The notes beneath the pieces were generated by a model, which was given only the letters and a program-made list of their open reading frames with translations, did no database searches and was not told where the DNA came from. The translations under genes and the position numbers were made by a program. 64,000 nucleotides of DNA from Agapetus fuscipes (lineage: Eukaryota > Arthropoda > Insecta > Trichoptera > Glossosomatidae): assembly GCA_951799405.1 (NCBI GenBank), contig OX637334.1, forward strand, positions 6,510,001 through 6,574,000, in the 5' to 3' direction. Positions 34,411 through 45,224 of this stretch are shown in pieces. Every line of letters starts with the position of its first letter. Position 1 is the first letter of the stretch.

Positions 34411-35488
34411 GTGAATCTTATCCAGATGATGGATTGTGATGTCAAAACTCCCCAAATTTTTGAGGTCATGGAGACCACTAACAGTGCAGCCACATCCTGC
34501 TTGCCCGATGCACCTTGTGCCTCAAGCAGCAATGCCAATACTTTCCCTACTTCACAAAACAACGCTCCATCTGCCACTGTTTCACACACAAACACTTTCC
34601 CCGCCACTCCCTCTCCCCCCCTAATGGAAGTGACTAATGTCACCAACCCATCCTCCACCACGGTTCTGAATGAGGAGGCGGTGCCCGGTCCCAGCGAACC
34701 AGCCTGCTACACTGGAAGAAGGAACACCCCTAGTATGTAATATGATAACCTTCCTTTATAGAACAACTTAACATCTAATCTAATCTAATCTAATCTAAGC
34801 TGCAAAGATATATATCATTTAAGATTTATATTAAATGCATTCCCACAAGCAGATATGTATAATTTCGCGCTAACACATGCCGCATGTGGACCTACAATAT
34901 AAAAACCCAATCTCAAATGAACATAAGCCTTGCAACTCTTGCCGTCCTTCCCTGAAACAGGGGTGACATTGGCAAAGTGAACCAATTTTTTTTTACAGTA
35001 TGGGTGGTCAGCCGCATAACAATGTACCAACATGATACCAAATATTAATTTGAGTATTATCATTTTCTTTACATAAGTTTATTTTTTGCAGGGTCTAGAA
35101 GAATGGATTCGCGGGATGTTTTTTCCGACCATATGGAGCAGCAGACAGCCATATTTAAGGTATGTAATTTTTATTCTATTTTAATTAGTGTTTTATAGAC
35201 TTAAAAAAATGTACAGAAGACATAATATAGACCTTGCTAATGTCTCATCCTTCTAATAAAAAAACAACAGTTTACAGATCCCAAATGCTAATTCTTTGGA
35301 GGCAAAACATTGCATCATATAAATCTGTTAGGTGTGTTCTAAATGCTTTCTTTTCAGAAACTTTAATAATCGGATGTTACGAAAATTCTCATTTGATTTT
35401 TTTTTATTTCCAGATCCAGGCAAAAGCGCTAAGAAGAATCGCAAACAGAATGCCACGTCAGTCAGCATTTAGTGAACTGACATTTTAG
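34411..35488 (+). CDS. Spliced gene of unknown function, three exons (5' end not found)
   Basis: Exons 34411-34732, 35092-35159 and 35414-35488 join with matching phases (phase 1, then phase 0) into 154 codons plus TAG. Splice sites are CGTTGCAG at the 5' acceptor, A|GTATGT, TTTTTGCAG, AAG|GTATGT and TTTCCAG. The first exon encodes a low-complexity Ser/Thr/Pro/Asn segment (SSSNANTFPTSQNN, PATPSPPL). The last two encode RSRRMDSRDVFSDHMEQQTA and a basic IQAKALRRIANRMPRQSAF ending. The overall style (disordered Pro/Ser linker, then a short helical tail) resembles the C terminus of Myb/SANT-like or zeste-like DNA-binding proteins that accompany Harbinger transposons. I see no DNA-binding domain, so this is only a guess. 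A family A repeat sits in its first intron. It could begin with a non-coding exon ending at 33037. Confidence 0.55.
34774..35024 (-). repeat. Family A, full length, in an intron of the spliced gene
   Basis: Tail of five ATCTA units. The head runs to GGTCAGCCGCATAACAATG, then leaves the consensus. Confidence 0.85.
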
Positions 35489-35574
35489 TTTTAACGGGTT
35501 GCCTTAGGGGGGTCAAAGCGGCAGAAGGAGCATTGGTGTGTGGAGCAGAAGTAGGAGAGCATTGGCTGCGCATA

Positions 35575-35765
35575 TAATGCAACTTCTTACCACGTTGTCC
35601 TAATCATATGGCGTTTGCAGACCATGTATTACCACAGATAAGGAGGCCCTGACCTTACGACAACTGCTTGTTGAAATGGGGGTTTCCCAACTTCCGAGTG
35701 GGCTGGTTCTCATTTCTTGGGAAGGCTCAAGTAACCTCGCTGGTATGTTGATAAATAAACAGATT
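35575..35765 (-). repeat. Family B, 3' two thirds, decayed
   Basis: AAATGGGGGTTTCCCAACTT and GGGCTGGTTCTCATTTCTTG are clear. The rest is diverged. Confidence 0.65.
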
Positions 35766-36375
35766 TTTCGAACAGTGTTGTAGAGAGGAACAGGTCTCTC
35801 AACAATTAGTGGAAGTCATATCCGACGATGCGTCGTTTCTTCAATGAGCACAACTTAATTATTGTTACTCGCGATTGAAAATTGTAGGTACATAATATTA
35901 AACTGAACTTTGGTGATTCATGTTGAAGACATCTATTGAGAAGTCTTGGAAGGCTCCATTGATGCAAAAGATACTAATGGTATCGCATGAGTAGATGATT
36001 GGTAAGACCATGGATGCAAAATATAAACATTGTAGAAGGATGACAATACCCTTGGAGTTAAAAACAAACCTCAGTAAACCTAAACCAGTATTTCCCAACT
36101 TTTTTCGTCCATCGCCCCTTTACGTGGCGGGGGGGGGGGGAAGGGTGAGAGGAGTAGAATTGCCTTTCCAAAAAATATAATCGCGCCCAGGTTGTAAGCC
36201 ATTGGCCTAAACTTGACTGGACAATATAGTCATAAAATAAAAATGTTACTGTTTATTATTTTTTTATTTCTTCATTTTGATGACACAACAGTTGAACAAA
36301 ACAGGGAATGGCATTTAAACTTAAAAATCTTGTATTTTCAACAAAATAATGATAAAATGTAATAAGGAACCTTGT
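35766..36375. other. Unassigned sequence
   Basis: Nothing supported. A 12-bp G run lies at 36129-36140. Confidence 0.4.
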
Positions 36376-36377
36376 TA

Positions 36378-36577
36378 TCTATAATCTAAATTGCAAAGAT
36401 ATATGTATTAGATAACATTTAAGGCACATTTAATGCATGCCCACAAACAGGCACATGTCATTTCGCCCTTACACACGCTGCATGAGTTCATCCAAAATAA
36501 ACCAAACCTCAAATAAACAAACTTTACAACTCCTGCCACCTTTCCCTGAAATTTTTGCAGCTTAGATTATAGATTAT
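36378..36577 (-). repeat. Family A, with an opposite-strand tail at its end
   Basis: Minus copy to CACCTTTCCCTGAAA, followed by TTTTTGCAGCTTAGATTATA, a plus-strand tail. This suggests two joined copies. Confidence 0.65.
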
Positions 36578-37035
36578 ACAGTCCACATTTCATATCACAT
36601 GAAGAAACCTGAGCCAAAAATGAAGTACACAAACTCTGGAGTGATTTTTGGTAAAAACAGAAGAATAAACTGGATATTTCTTTGAGATTCATAACTTTGT
36701 TTTTCTATTTTATAATTTTCTCTGGATGTTTGCATCCTTACTGAGGATCGTGACCTCCGTGTTGGGTTCTTCATGGGCCTGCACTGAGCTGATTTTAAAA
36801 CTACCATAACAAAGAGACCCATAATGTCCTTAACCTGGTTGCGCCTTTACAATCAAAACATCAAAAAAGACGATGTGATTTTCTGTCTATATTTTCTAAA
36901 ATTCTGTAAATGTATGTTTTTTTAACAACCTTTTTTGTACTCAATAAATAAGTTACCCAAGAAAACCCTTCTTTATTATTAAATGATTTATGTGAAAAGC
37001 TTAACTCAATGTAATTGTATGACAATTTTGTATGT

Positions 37036-37335
37036 TTACACTAAGCTACACATATAGTCTACCTTCTTGCCGTGTTTTTCCTGAAGGGGTCCGCGTATGG
37101 CAAGTGATACCTATTTATTTTTACAAGTAAGGGCAAAGGGCCTTACGCCGACCACTGGTTGAAGTGGGGGTTTCCCAGCTCCCGAAAGGGCTGGTAATCA
37201 TTTCTTGTGAAGGTTTATTTGGTTTAGAAATAAACACGGAAACGGGAAATCATTTCTGACACCCTCAGAAGGATTCGAACCCGGACTCTTGGCATGGAAT
37301 GCAAGCACTCTACCAACTGAGCTATCGACCGGACT
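37036..37335 (-). repeat. Family B, nearly full length
   Basis: CTAAGCTACACATATAGTCT to AACTGAGCTATCGACCGGAC. B box GGATTCGAACCCG intact. Confidence 0.87.
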
Positions 37336-37848
37336 ATGTTTAATTTTAAAATATATATTTTGGGGCCAGTTTTAATGCAATTCAATTGTGTTTCCCTTAT
37401 AACAAGTGTCATTTAATAATTATGAAAGTTTATTTTTATTTTACTCCTAAAAGTACAACTTCCTCAAACAATTATAGGATTTTTTATGGCTGACAGTGAA
37501 AATCACATCCTCCCCTTTTTCACACATTAATTGTTGGTTGATATATTGAGTTGGAGATCTGCCTCTCAAGGTTATTTGATATTCATATGCAATGTGACCA
37601 CAGAACTGGAGAATTAGTCTTTGATCCTAGTGTGTAAGATTAACAGGATATTTTACCTCTGCTCGTTCATTTTTTTTTTGTAAGTAATTGAAAAATACTA
37701 ACTAAAGCTACTCTTAATACAAATTTGATAACCACAGAGAAACACCCATATTCACAAACAATATTATCAGATTAAAAAATGCAAAGTGAGAATTCTAGCC
37801 TCGATATTCACCAATCATACTAACACTTCCCTTAGGTATCACTTACAC

Positions 37849-37996
37849 TTAACCCCTCAAGTGCCGGAACGTGTATCCACGCTCATAGTACTAAATGCGA
37901 TTTTTTTCATTTTTCTTTAGTTTTTACACAGCAATAAGATCAAAAATCGCATGAAATACTGCTATGCCAGAAAATCACTGGCACTCCAGGAGTTAA
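37849..37996. mobile_element. piggyBac-like MITE
   Basis: Imperfect terminal inverted repeats CCCCTCAAGTGCCGG / CTCCTGGAGTGCCAG are flanked at both ends by TTAA, the piggyBac target site. 148 bp including the TTAA copies, non-coding. Confidence 0.55.
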
Positions 37997-38099
37997 CTTG
38001 GTTTTTACTTAGGCAGCTTACACATAAATAAATAAAATAACCAAAGCGCTAGCGACACCTAGAGGAAGAGTTAGGAATCGGAGAATACAGGGATTAGCG

Positions 38100-38168
38100 T
38101 ATTTGATGATTTACTCGGTGAGCGCTGTTTGTCTGTGAATCTCACCTCAAGAACCCTGTTGCTGTGGA
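38100..38168 (-). repeat. Family C, 3' fragment
   Basis: TTGATGATTTACTCGGTGAG to AAGAACCCTGTTGCTGTGG. Confidence 0.7.
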
Positions 38169-38329
38169 AAGTTGCAAGGATACATGAGTCATAAAGAATC
38201 AAAGGATTTTTCTTTAAAAATGAGATACTTATAATGGAAATGATCAGAAAATACTTTCCTGTCTCCATACATTTCTCATTTTTTGGAAAATCTATGATTG
38301 ACGCAATTGATTCTACAAATTTTACAATT

Positions 38330-38420
38330 CACATTTAATGCATGCCTACAAGTAAACATGTATAAATTCTCGCTTATACAAACGTGTATTGACTAAATAA
38401 AACCGAACTTCAACATAGAC
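38330..38420 (-). repeat. Family A, central fragment
   Basis: TTAATGCATGCCTACAAGTA to ATAAAACCGAACTTCAAC. Confidence 0.55.
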
Positions 38421-38437
38421 GGGGTAAGTCGGGGTTA

Positions 38438-38680
38438 TGGCCGAGGGGGCCAAGTGGGCTAATCTTTCTAGCGTGTTTCGAATGGAACAACGTTGGTTCG
38501 ATCCCCGCTTGGGTCATCTGACCATAACTTTGACCCTAGTTCAACAGATGTTATTGGGTAATTATCATTTAATAATTCATTAAAAATAAACAATAATGAA
38601 TTATTAAATGATGATATTAATACCTGTTTCTGGCCAGGCAGAATAGGTTGGTGAATTGCATTCCTCTTCACAAATCAATT
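38438..38680 (+). repeat. Family F SINE, tRNA-Ser/Leu-like, with hairpin
   Basis: ATGGCCGAGGGGGCCAAGTG (A box, D arm) and GGTTCGATCCCCG (B box) are spaced with a long variable arm. Downstream is a perfect inverted repeat ATCATTTAATAATTCATTA. Ends CAGGCAGAATAGGTTGG. Confidence 0.72.
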
Positions 38681-38999
38681 TTTATTAAAATTTAATATAA
38701 TATTTAATATAGACCTTGCAACTTCTACTAGCTTTCCTTTTTGGAATGAAGTTTATCAATGTGGGTACTCGTATAACATCTCAACTCGCAAACATAACAA
38801 TCATCACAGCCACCTTTTATAAATGACTCCACACCCATTCCCTCTCTGTGGTCCTAACCTAATACTTTCATATCAACTAACAGTATTTCAAATATACACT
38901 CGTGCCACTAGGCAGTGGAACAAATTACAATTAATTGGTTTGCTCTAATCTAGCTAAAAAAATCTCATGGTGTCCCAATCCGCCAACATTTTAACCCTC

Positions 39000-39300
39000 C
39001 ATTCGGTGGATAGCTCAGATGGTAGAATGCTTGCATACTACGCCAGAGAGCAAGGGTTCAATCTTCATCAAGGTTGTCAGAAATGATTTCCCAGTGTGTT
39101 GTTTATATCAGACACAAAATCAAAATACCGGCAAAGTTTACTAAGCCTTCACAAAAAAATGATAACCAGCCCCCTCGTGAGCTAAGAACCTCCACTTAAA
39201 GTGGAGTGGTTGGCGTAAGGCAGGCCTTCTAACTATGAAAATTAATAGTACTTCATGGCCGATATGGTAAAAGTTGCACTATAAGTGCAGCTGTAGTTTA
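39000..39300 (+). repeat. Family B, full length, old
   Basis: GGTGGATAGCTCAGATGGTA to TGCACTATAAGTGCAGCTG. A second, opposite fragment follows at 39305-39385 (GGGGTAGGTTCTCATTTATT). Confidence 0.78.
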
Positions 39301-39592
39301 AGTGAAAGTTTTCTCTGCTCCCGATTGGGGTAGGTTCTCATTTATTGTAAAGATTGAGTACACCTTGCAGGTACTATGATGGCACAAATTTAATACCTGA
39401 TCAGGACACCTGTTTAGAGAAACAATGCTTTATTAATTTGTTAACTTTTTTTTTTGTTTTGAAAAATACACACTAATGACATGAATTATAACCAAATAAG
39501 TAAATTATAAAGAAGAAAAAAAACTAAATATTCTTAAAAAAGAATTAAAGATTTTAAAACAGCAACTTATAAATACAGTAGAGCCTCAATTC

Positions 39593-39825
39593 TGTAAGCT
39601 AAGTTGCAAAGATATATTACATTTAAGATTCATATTAAATGCATTCCCATAAGCACACATATAAGTTCGCGCTTACACATGCTACATGTGGACTTACAAC
39701 ATAAAAGCCCAACCTCAAATGAACATAAGCTCTGCAACTCTTGCCCACCTTCCCTGAAACAGGGGTGACATTGGCAAAGTGAAGTCTTTTACAGTAAAGA
39801 TGTTAAGCCTCATACCAACAGTCAC
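39593..39825 (-). repeat. Family A, nearly full length
   Basis: AAGCTAAGTTGCAAAGATAT to AAGCCTCATACCAACAG. Only one tail unit. Confidence 0.8.
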
Positions 39826-40212
39826 ATGAGGAAGATAAAGGTTCCAAATGAGAAACTTTCTTAAAAATGACTTCTTCATGGGAGAGTTGTAAACTAGGTT
39901 AATCCCAAGCTTGGTTCAAGTGAGCTCAAATAATTGAGGTTCTACTATACGTTATTTGGTAAGTATGAATGACTACTTTTATTTCAAATGAAGATAATTA
40001 TAAAGAAAACATAAGAATTTGTTAAGAGCTAACAGTGTTACTCACACAGGAAATCCAAGGCTCATCCGCCGCTCAAAGTGAATTTTCCATACAACAACAA
40101 AACATTATCAGTGAATAATCTATGGATTAAATGTTTCGCGAATAACACTGTAAGAGTATTAAAATATTTCAACATCATACAGGCAAAAGTGACTTTTTAA
40201 ATATGGTTATTG

Positions 40213-40528
40213 ATCTATAATCTAGTTGCATAGATATCTTACTAATTAAAGTTTCATATTAAATTCACGCCCAGACTCATGTAAGTTTGAGCTTACAAAT
40301 AATGCATATTATGTCATTCAGCATTTGTAAGCGCGAACTACACTTGTTGGTTTGTGGGCTTACATCTGAGAGCTTTAAATGAATATATCCTTGCAACTTA
40401 GATTATTATTATTATTATTATGTACTTACAAATTAAAAACCAAACTTCAAATTAACATAAATAAGCCGACCTTCCCTGAAACAGGGGTGAAATTGGCAAA
40501 ATGAACCATTTTTTACAGTATGGGAAGC
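40213..40528 (-). repeat. Family A copy split by a plus-strand family A fragment
   Basis: Minus-strand tail part 40213-40317 and head part 40425-40528 (GAAACAGGGGTGAAATTGGC) are separated by an opposite-strand tail fragment (40318-40415) ending in (TTA)n. Confidence 0.7.
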
Positions 40529-40660
40529 TGCATTGAGTTTCCGCAGTCGGAGGAATGGCTGCAGACCCCGACTGCCTTTCTCTTCTGCCCTGGACATGAA
40601 CAGTCTGGTTGGGACTCGCTGCATGGCTCTGTGCTCTTTGCAATACGACCAATATGCCTC

Positions 40661-40735
40661 TGAATTTTTTTTTTTTTAAGAAATCCTGTGCGGGAGACTC
40701 CTTAGATTCTAGAGACTCTAGGGGTCTATGGAATA
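40661..40735 (-). repeat. Family G, 3' end with oligo-A tail
   Basis: Reverse orientation: poly-T, AAGAAATCCTGTGCGGGAGA, then TTCTAGAGACTCTAGGGG. Confidence 0.68.
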
Positions 40736-41156
40736 TGGAGAGGCAGTCGTGTTGTATTCTACAGGGCAGATAGAAGCGCCGATCATTGGAGCAGACCAGG
40801 GTAGCGTTAAAGGCGCCACAGAAACTGCAGGCCTTTCTTTAGGAGCGTTGTTTCTCAGCCACAATGCCATCATTCAAAAGGCCATGATAATCAGCAATCT
40901 TAGTAATAAAAGTGGCACTAAAAGAAGAATACTGAATACAATAATGTAAAAATGTTGAAATGGCTTCCTGATAATATTTAACAAAGTCACTTTTCTGTAC
41001 GACGACAATTTGATAATTCCTAAACAACAACATTCAGTACTCTATTTCACCTTAATTATTTCTTAAGTAATACACAAGTTCTATATTTTATGGAATCACA
41101 GCAATAGGATTGTATCTTTATTATCTATCATAGCGGTATCGTAGAAAGCACTAAGC

Positions 41157-41342
41157 GGAAAGGTGACCCTTTTCAGACACAACGCGTTCTGCCCGGATTG
41201 TCTATGGATTACCAGAAAAACTGTGTGAAAACTTTCATACACTATTGACTTCAGACCCGACACCGGATACAAAAAACGATAATTAAACTGGGTAGATGGT
41301 GGCAGAATGAGTCTAGTGTGAAATGACTGTAACATCAGCGGT
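41157..41342 (+). mobile_element. Family E MITE
   Basis: CTTTTCAGACACAACGCGTT at the left and GAATGAGTCTAGTGTGAAAT at the right are imperfect inverted repeats. Confidence 0.72.
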
Positions 41343-41431
41343 GTCCAAAGCTTTTCATCCATGAGTTGGCAACAATACATGATTTTTCAGTTTCCCGGAA
41401 GAGCAGATATCGTAAAAAAAATTGTTTTAAA

Positions 41432-41572
41432 CGCAACTGAGCTACACATATAGTGTAACTTATTGCCTGCGTTATTCCCGAAGGAGTCGCATGCGGCGAT
41501 TCTGGGCGATTTTACAGGTAAGGGGGCCGGCCTCACACTAACCACTTTCATTTGAAGTGGGGGTTTTAATGT
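41432..41572 (-). repeat. Family B, 3' half
   Basis: AACTGAGCTACACATATAGT to TTCATTTGAAGTGGGGGTTT. Confidence 0.78.
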
Positions 41573-41644
41573 GTAAAATTGTACACCCAGTATCTTCAAC
41601 AGGTGTTTTTGCAAGGCACATTGCATTTTGCCCGGATGGACTAA

Positions 41645-43297
41645 AGGCTGGTTCGGACAAGGCGAGTAATTTAGTCAAGTAACGAGTAATTTAGTGGCTA
41701 AACGTGTGCGAACCCCAACAATTTAGTCCAGTAGTTAAGTCAATGGTTTAGTCAAGCCGATCCATTTCATTCTATTTTTTCGGGCAAGTAGCGGCCCCGC
41801 CCACCGTCCGTGGGCGAGTGTTGCCGAGAAGCCACGGAAAAGTCCGAGTCCGAAGAGCCACGGAAAAGCCCGAGTCCGAGTCGAGTTTATTAGCGGCCGC
41901 GCCATTGGCCGCTCACTCTTGGCGGGGAAACGGAAATGCAAGAATGGCGGCAATTTAAATTGGCTGCAGTTTGAAAAGATAATGCCCGTTTTCAGCAAGA
42001 ATATTTAAAGATAAAGTGCTGTTTAAAAATATTTAAGTACTTAAGAACTTCTTATATTTGCGAGCCCGATGTTCCGCTCCCTAAACTTAGCGACCTGTCA
42101 GTGAGGTTATGTCATGTTTAAACTGTAAATAAGTGGATATGCACACCGATATCCTTGGTTTTTTAGAAACTCTTGAGAATATAGAAGTTGCTAGGACTTA
42201 TCTACGTCCAAAAAGTTTTGAGAAAGGTAATTTTTTTTCGATAAGAATAGTATGACATCGATTTTTGGTGCGGATATCAGCTGTCAAAAATACAATCATG
42301 TAGCTCCTTGCTGACAATAGAGCTGTACAAATATAGTTTTGGTAAAGATGTTGTGGAAATAACTATTATCGTCCATGAATTTATTACGTATTTAAAAACA
42401 TCGATCGTTTACATTGATCGATGTTTATAGGTACCTACCATAAATTTGTCATATCACAGGCCTTATGATATCCTTCAGATGGATTGTTACTTGTTGTTTT
42501 GTACAGAAACAATTCAGTGACACACGGGGATAACTAATTAGAGGCATTACAATTTTATGCCACTGTAAGCCATCAGCTGGTATCTGTGACAGACGTGAGA
42601 GGCGTATGTAGCAGGATTGAACAAGTTTCTCGCGGTCAGCCTCTGAAAAGTTGAACCATGTTTCTTCTTTAACTTGATAATTGATTGGTGACCGCCGTGT
42701 ATTTGAAAATGCCGATTTTACATGTCGAATATTGATGTTAATTGTCAACAACGAAAAACGCAACAGAGAAATGCATCTGAATGCAGCTGCAGACTACGAG
42801 CCGTATTATAGTGTGTGCATACAAAATATACTTTGTACACATCATTGAAAAGATAAAAATTCAATTAAAAAATAATGTTTGCAGCGTAAATGGTAGATAT
42901 TATTATAAACATCAAATAGTCATGTGTTGTTTTTATTTAAAATGTGTATATTATTTTATAAACCATAAAATACATTTCGAATTTACAAAAGTCGAGTTTC
43001 GAAGTTGTTTGCTAAACAGGCTCCTAGCTAGGTAGCCGGGCATAAATCAGTTAATATTACCAAACCATAGCCAATTTAAAGGGCTTTATAATAACATGAT
43101 TTTAATACTCAATTAATATTTTCAAACTGCAGCCAATTCAAATTTTCCGCCATTATAGAAAGGGCTTTCTGCAGCCAACTTCGCACTTGTGTACTGTACT
43201 GGACCGTAATGCGAACGCTTCACGGGCGAGTAGCGCCCCGCCCACTACTAAATTACTCGCTACTTGACTAAATCAGTGGCCTCGTGCGAACTAGCCT
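41645..43297 (+). mobile_element. PIF/Harbinger transposon, internally decayed
   Basis: 1653 bp with terminal inverted repeats starting AGGCTGGTTCG / AGGCTAGTTCG, which extend imperfectly over about 50 bp (GAGTAATTTAGT words). Flanked by the 3-bp target duplication TAA (41642-41644 and 43298-43300), as expected for PIF/Harbinger. It carries remnants of a HARBI1-like transposase. It has split a family E MITE, whose halves flank it. Confidence 0.85.
42139..42640 (+). pseudogene. HARBI1-like transposase remnant
   Basis: A first exon at 42139-42226 encodes MHTDILGFLETLENIEVART and YLRPKSFEKG up to a GTAAT donor. Further on, 42541-42639 encodes EALQFYATVSHQLVSVTDV, matching the family's conserved LRFYATG...VGD segment. 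The reading frame around it has stops, and no DDE catalytic segment was found. Inactive. Confidence 0.6.
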
Positions 43298-43819
43298 TAA
43301 GGATTACTGGGCAAACTGTTAGAAAGCTTTCATACATCTCTATATAGAAGCCGAATAGAAAAAAACATAGACAAACCGGGCAGAATGTGTCTAAGTATGT
43401 AATGGCTTTTAAGGTGTGCAAACATTATTGGCACAATAGCCTGGAATGGTATATTGGGGCTTCTTAATCGATCGCTACTAACATTTAGTTCCAAAACATT
43501 TATTTATCAATTTGAGGATCGCCATTCCGCTTACAGATCTCTACAATACCGTTATACAAGGTGAATCTATGTATTTTGATACACAGCAGCGCTTGGTAAT
43601 CCGAAACATGTACAGTCCAGCATTTTCAAACATAACTCTCATATACACCAAGTGTACAACATTACATAAGCCTGAATTGCATAAATAGAAAATATGCATG
43701 AAAACTAAATCACTCCCTAGGGATGCTGTTGTATCTTCCATACATTTTTCTATTTAGAAAATCGACGGGAGTTATGTAATGTTTTAAACTGATTGTGTTC
43801 TGTAACCCAGCAGGTTTAA

Positions 43820-44013
43820 CACTTGGTATATAGGCCACATGTTTTGACATTTTAAATTGACTGGCGGTATCTATAATCTAAGTTGCAAAGATAAATGCAT
43901 TCCCATAAGCAGACATGTGTCTGCTTATGGGAATGCATTTATCTTTGCAACTTAGATTATAGATACCGCCAGTCAATTTAAAATGTCAAAACATGTGGCC
44001 TATATACCAAGTG
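43820..44013. repeat. Perfect palindrome, 96-bp arms with a 2-bp centre
   Basis: All 96 bases of 43820-43915 are the exact reverse complement of 43918-44013 (centre TG at 43916-43917). Each arm holds 45-50 bp of flanking sequence (CACTTGGTATATAGGCC...) followed by the start of a minus-strand family A repeat. Confidence 0.97.
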
Positions 44014-44190
44014 GCTTATAAATTTGTGCTTACACATGCCACATGTGGACTTACAACATAAAAACCCAAACTTAAATGAACATAAGCCCTGCAACTCTGG
44101 CCGACCTTTCCAGAAACAGGGGTGACATTGGCAAAATGGACCATTCTTTATTAGTATGGGTGGTCAGCCTCACACCAATCTATAAGTCGA
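44014..44190 (-). repeat. Family A, head half continuing from the palindrome
   Basis: TAAATTTGTGCTTACACATG to CACACCAATCTATAAGTCGA. Its tail half is the sequence duplicated into the palindrome. Confidence 0.8.
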
Positions 44191-44874
44191 ACGTGGGATA
44201 TGCATCAATTCATTCACAGGCTAGCGGTAGAATGCAGATAGCGTATCAACATGCTTATTCTTACACTTCTCATCGCTAGTAGTTCCTCTTATATAAATCT
44301 TTAATCTGGGGTTTCCACAAGTCCAACATTGAAAGAAAATGTGTATCGGATTACGAAGCACCTACTGCATAAAGAAAGCCTGTCACTTATACAACAGAGT
44401 ATTATGAAAATTTAATACAATTTCCGGCTCTACAAAATCACAACATAAATTGGAAATATGAGAAAATATACAAAGAAATTTATGAGAAAATATCCTGTAC
44501 TGGCATATATGTATCTGTAATACTCTGTAAATACGTAACAAGCTATGACTTAATCTATAGGATGAAAAATATACATAAGTAAACACTGAGAAATGTTTGT
44601 TTCCAAGATCGACATATTTTTTTTACGGTCAAGCACTGTAAATTGATTGTATACGCTAGAATACAATCAGTGTATATAGTAATAAAGGCGTTATTACATT
44701 GACAAGCATTTACACTGGAATATTATTTTTTACTTATTTTTTTTGTTGAAAAACACAAGCAAAATTTATTTCAGTCCCTTCCACATATAAGCTGAGCTAC
44801 TATTTCACCTGCGACAATGGATTAACAAAAGCACCAAATCTCTATTTCAAGTTTAAGCATCTATGGGGCCGTCC

Positions 44875-45149
44875 ATAAATTACGTCATCGATTTTGGCCG
44901 ATTTTCGACCCCCCCCACTTACAATCATCCTATAGTCATTATCTAATAACCCTTCTCCCCCTCTTGCTGTAATAATGGATGAGCTTAATAATTAATAATG
45001 TTATATTACTTGCATACTATTTTGTATATTTTGTAGAAATTGGTATTTACAAGAACGACGTCACTTTTGGTACTCGTACATCATTTGCCATCATCCGCGG
45101 TTCAGACTCCCCCCCCTTAATGCGAATGACATAATATATGGACAGCTCC
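44875..45149. mobile_element. MITE with GGGCCGTCCATAAATTACGTCA-type ends
   Basis: Left end GGGGCCGTCCATAAATTACG and right end reading inward GGAGCTGTCCATATATTATG are imperfect inverted repeats, each followed inside by a C/G homopolymer run. This terminus type recurs in many animal genomes. Superfamily not decided. Confidence 0.5.
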
Positions 45150-45224
45150 TATAGTAAAAATAACCCTTATGATCGCCCATGTTTATTAGAAAAAAAAAGT
45201 TTTTGATTTCAATTTGTAAGCATG

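Larger units (their letters stand above)
41605..43415 (+). mobile_element. Family E MITE interrupted by the Harbinger element
   Basis: Left half 41605-41641 (GCATTTTGCCCGGATGG) and right half 43298-43415 (GGATTACTGGGCAAACTG to GGGCAGAATGTGTCTAAG) join into one family E copy. The target TAA falls where other E copies read TAT, in CTATGGATTAC. Confidence 0.75.

Noticed and set aside
40433..40652. Two overlapping minus-strand frames of 63-66 codons
   Set aside because: They overlap a family A head. The rest (AEEKGSRGLQPF) has no recognised domain.
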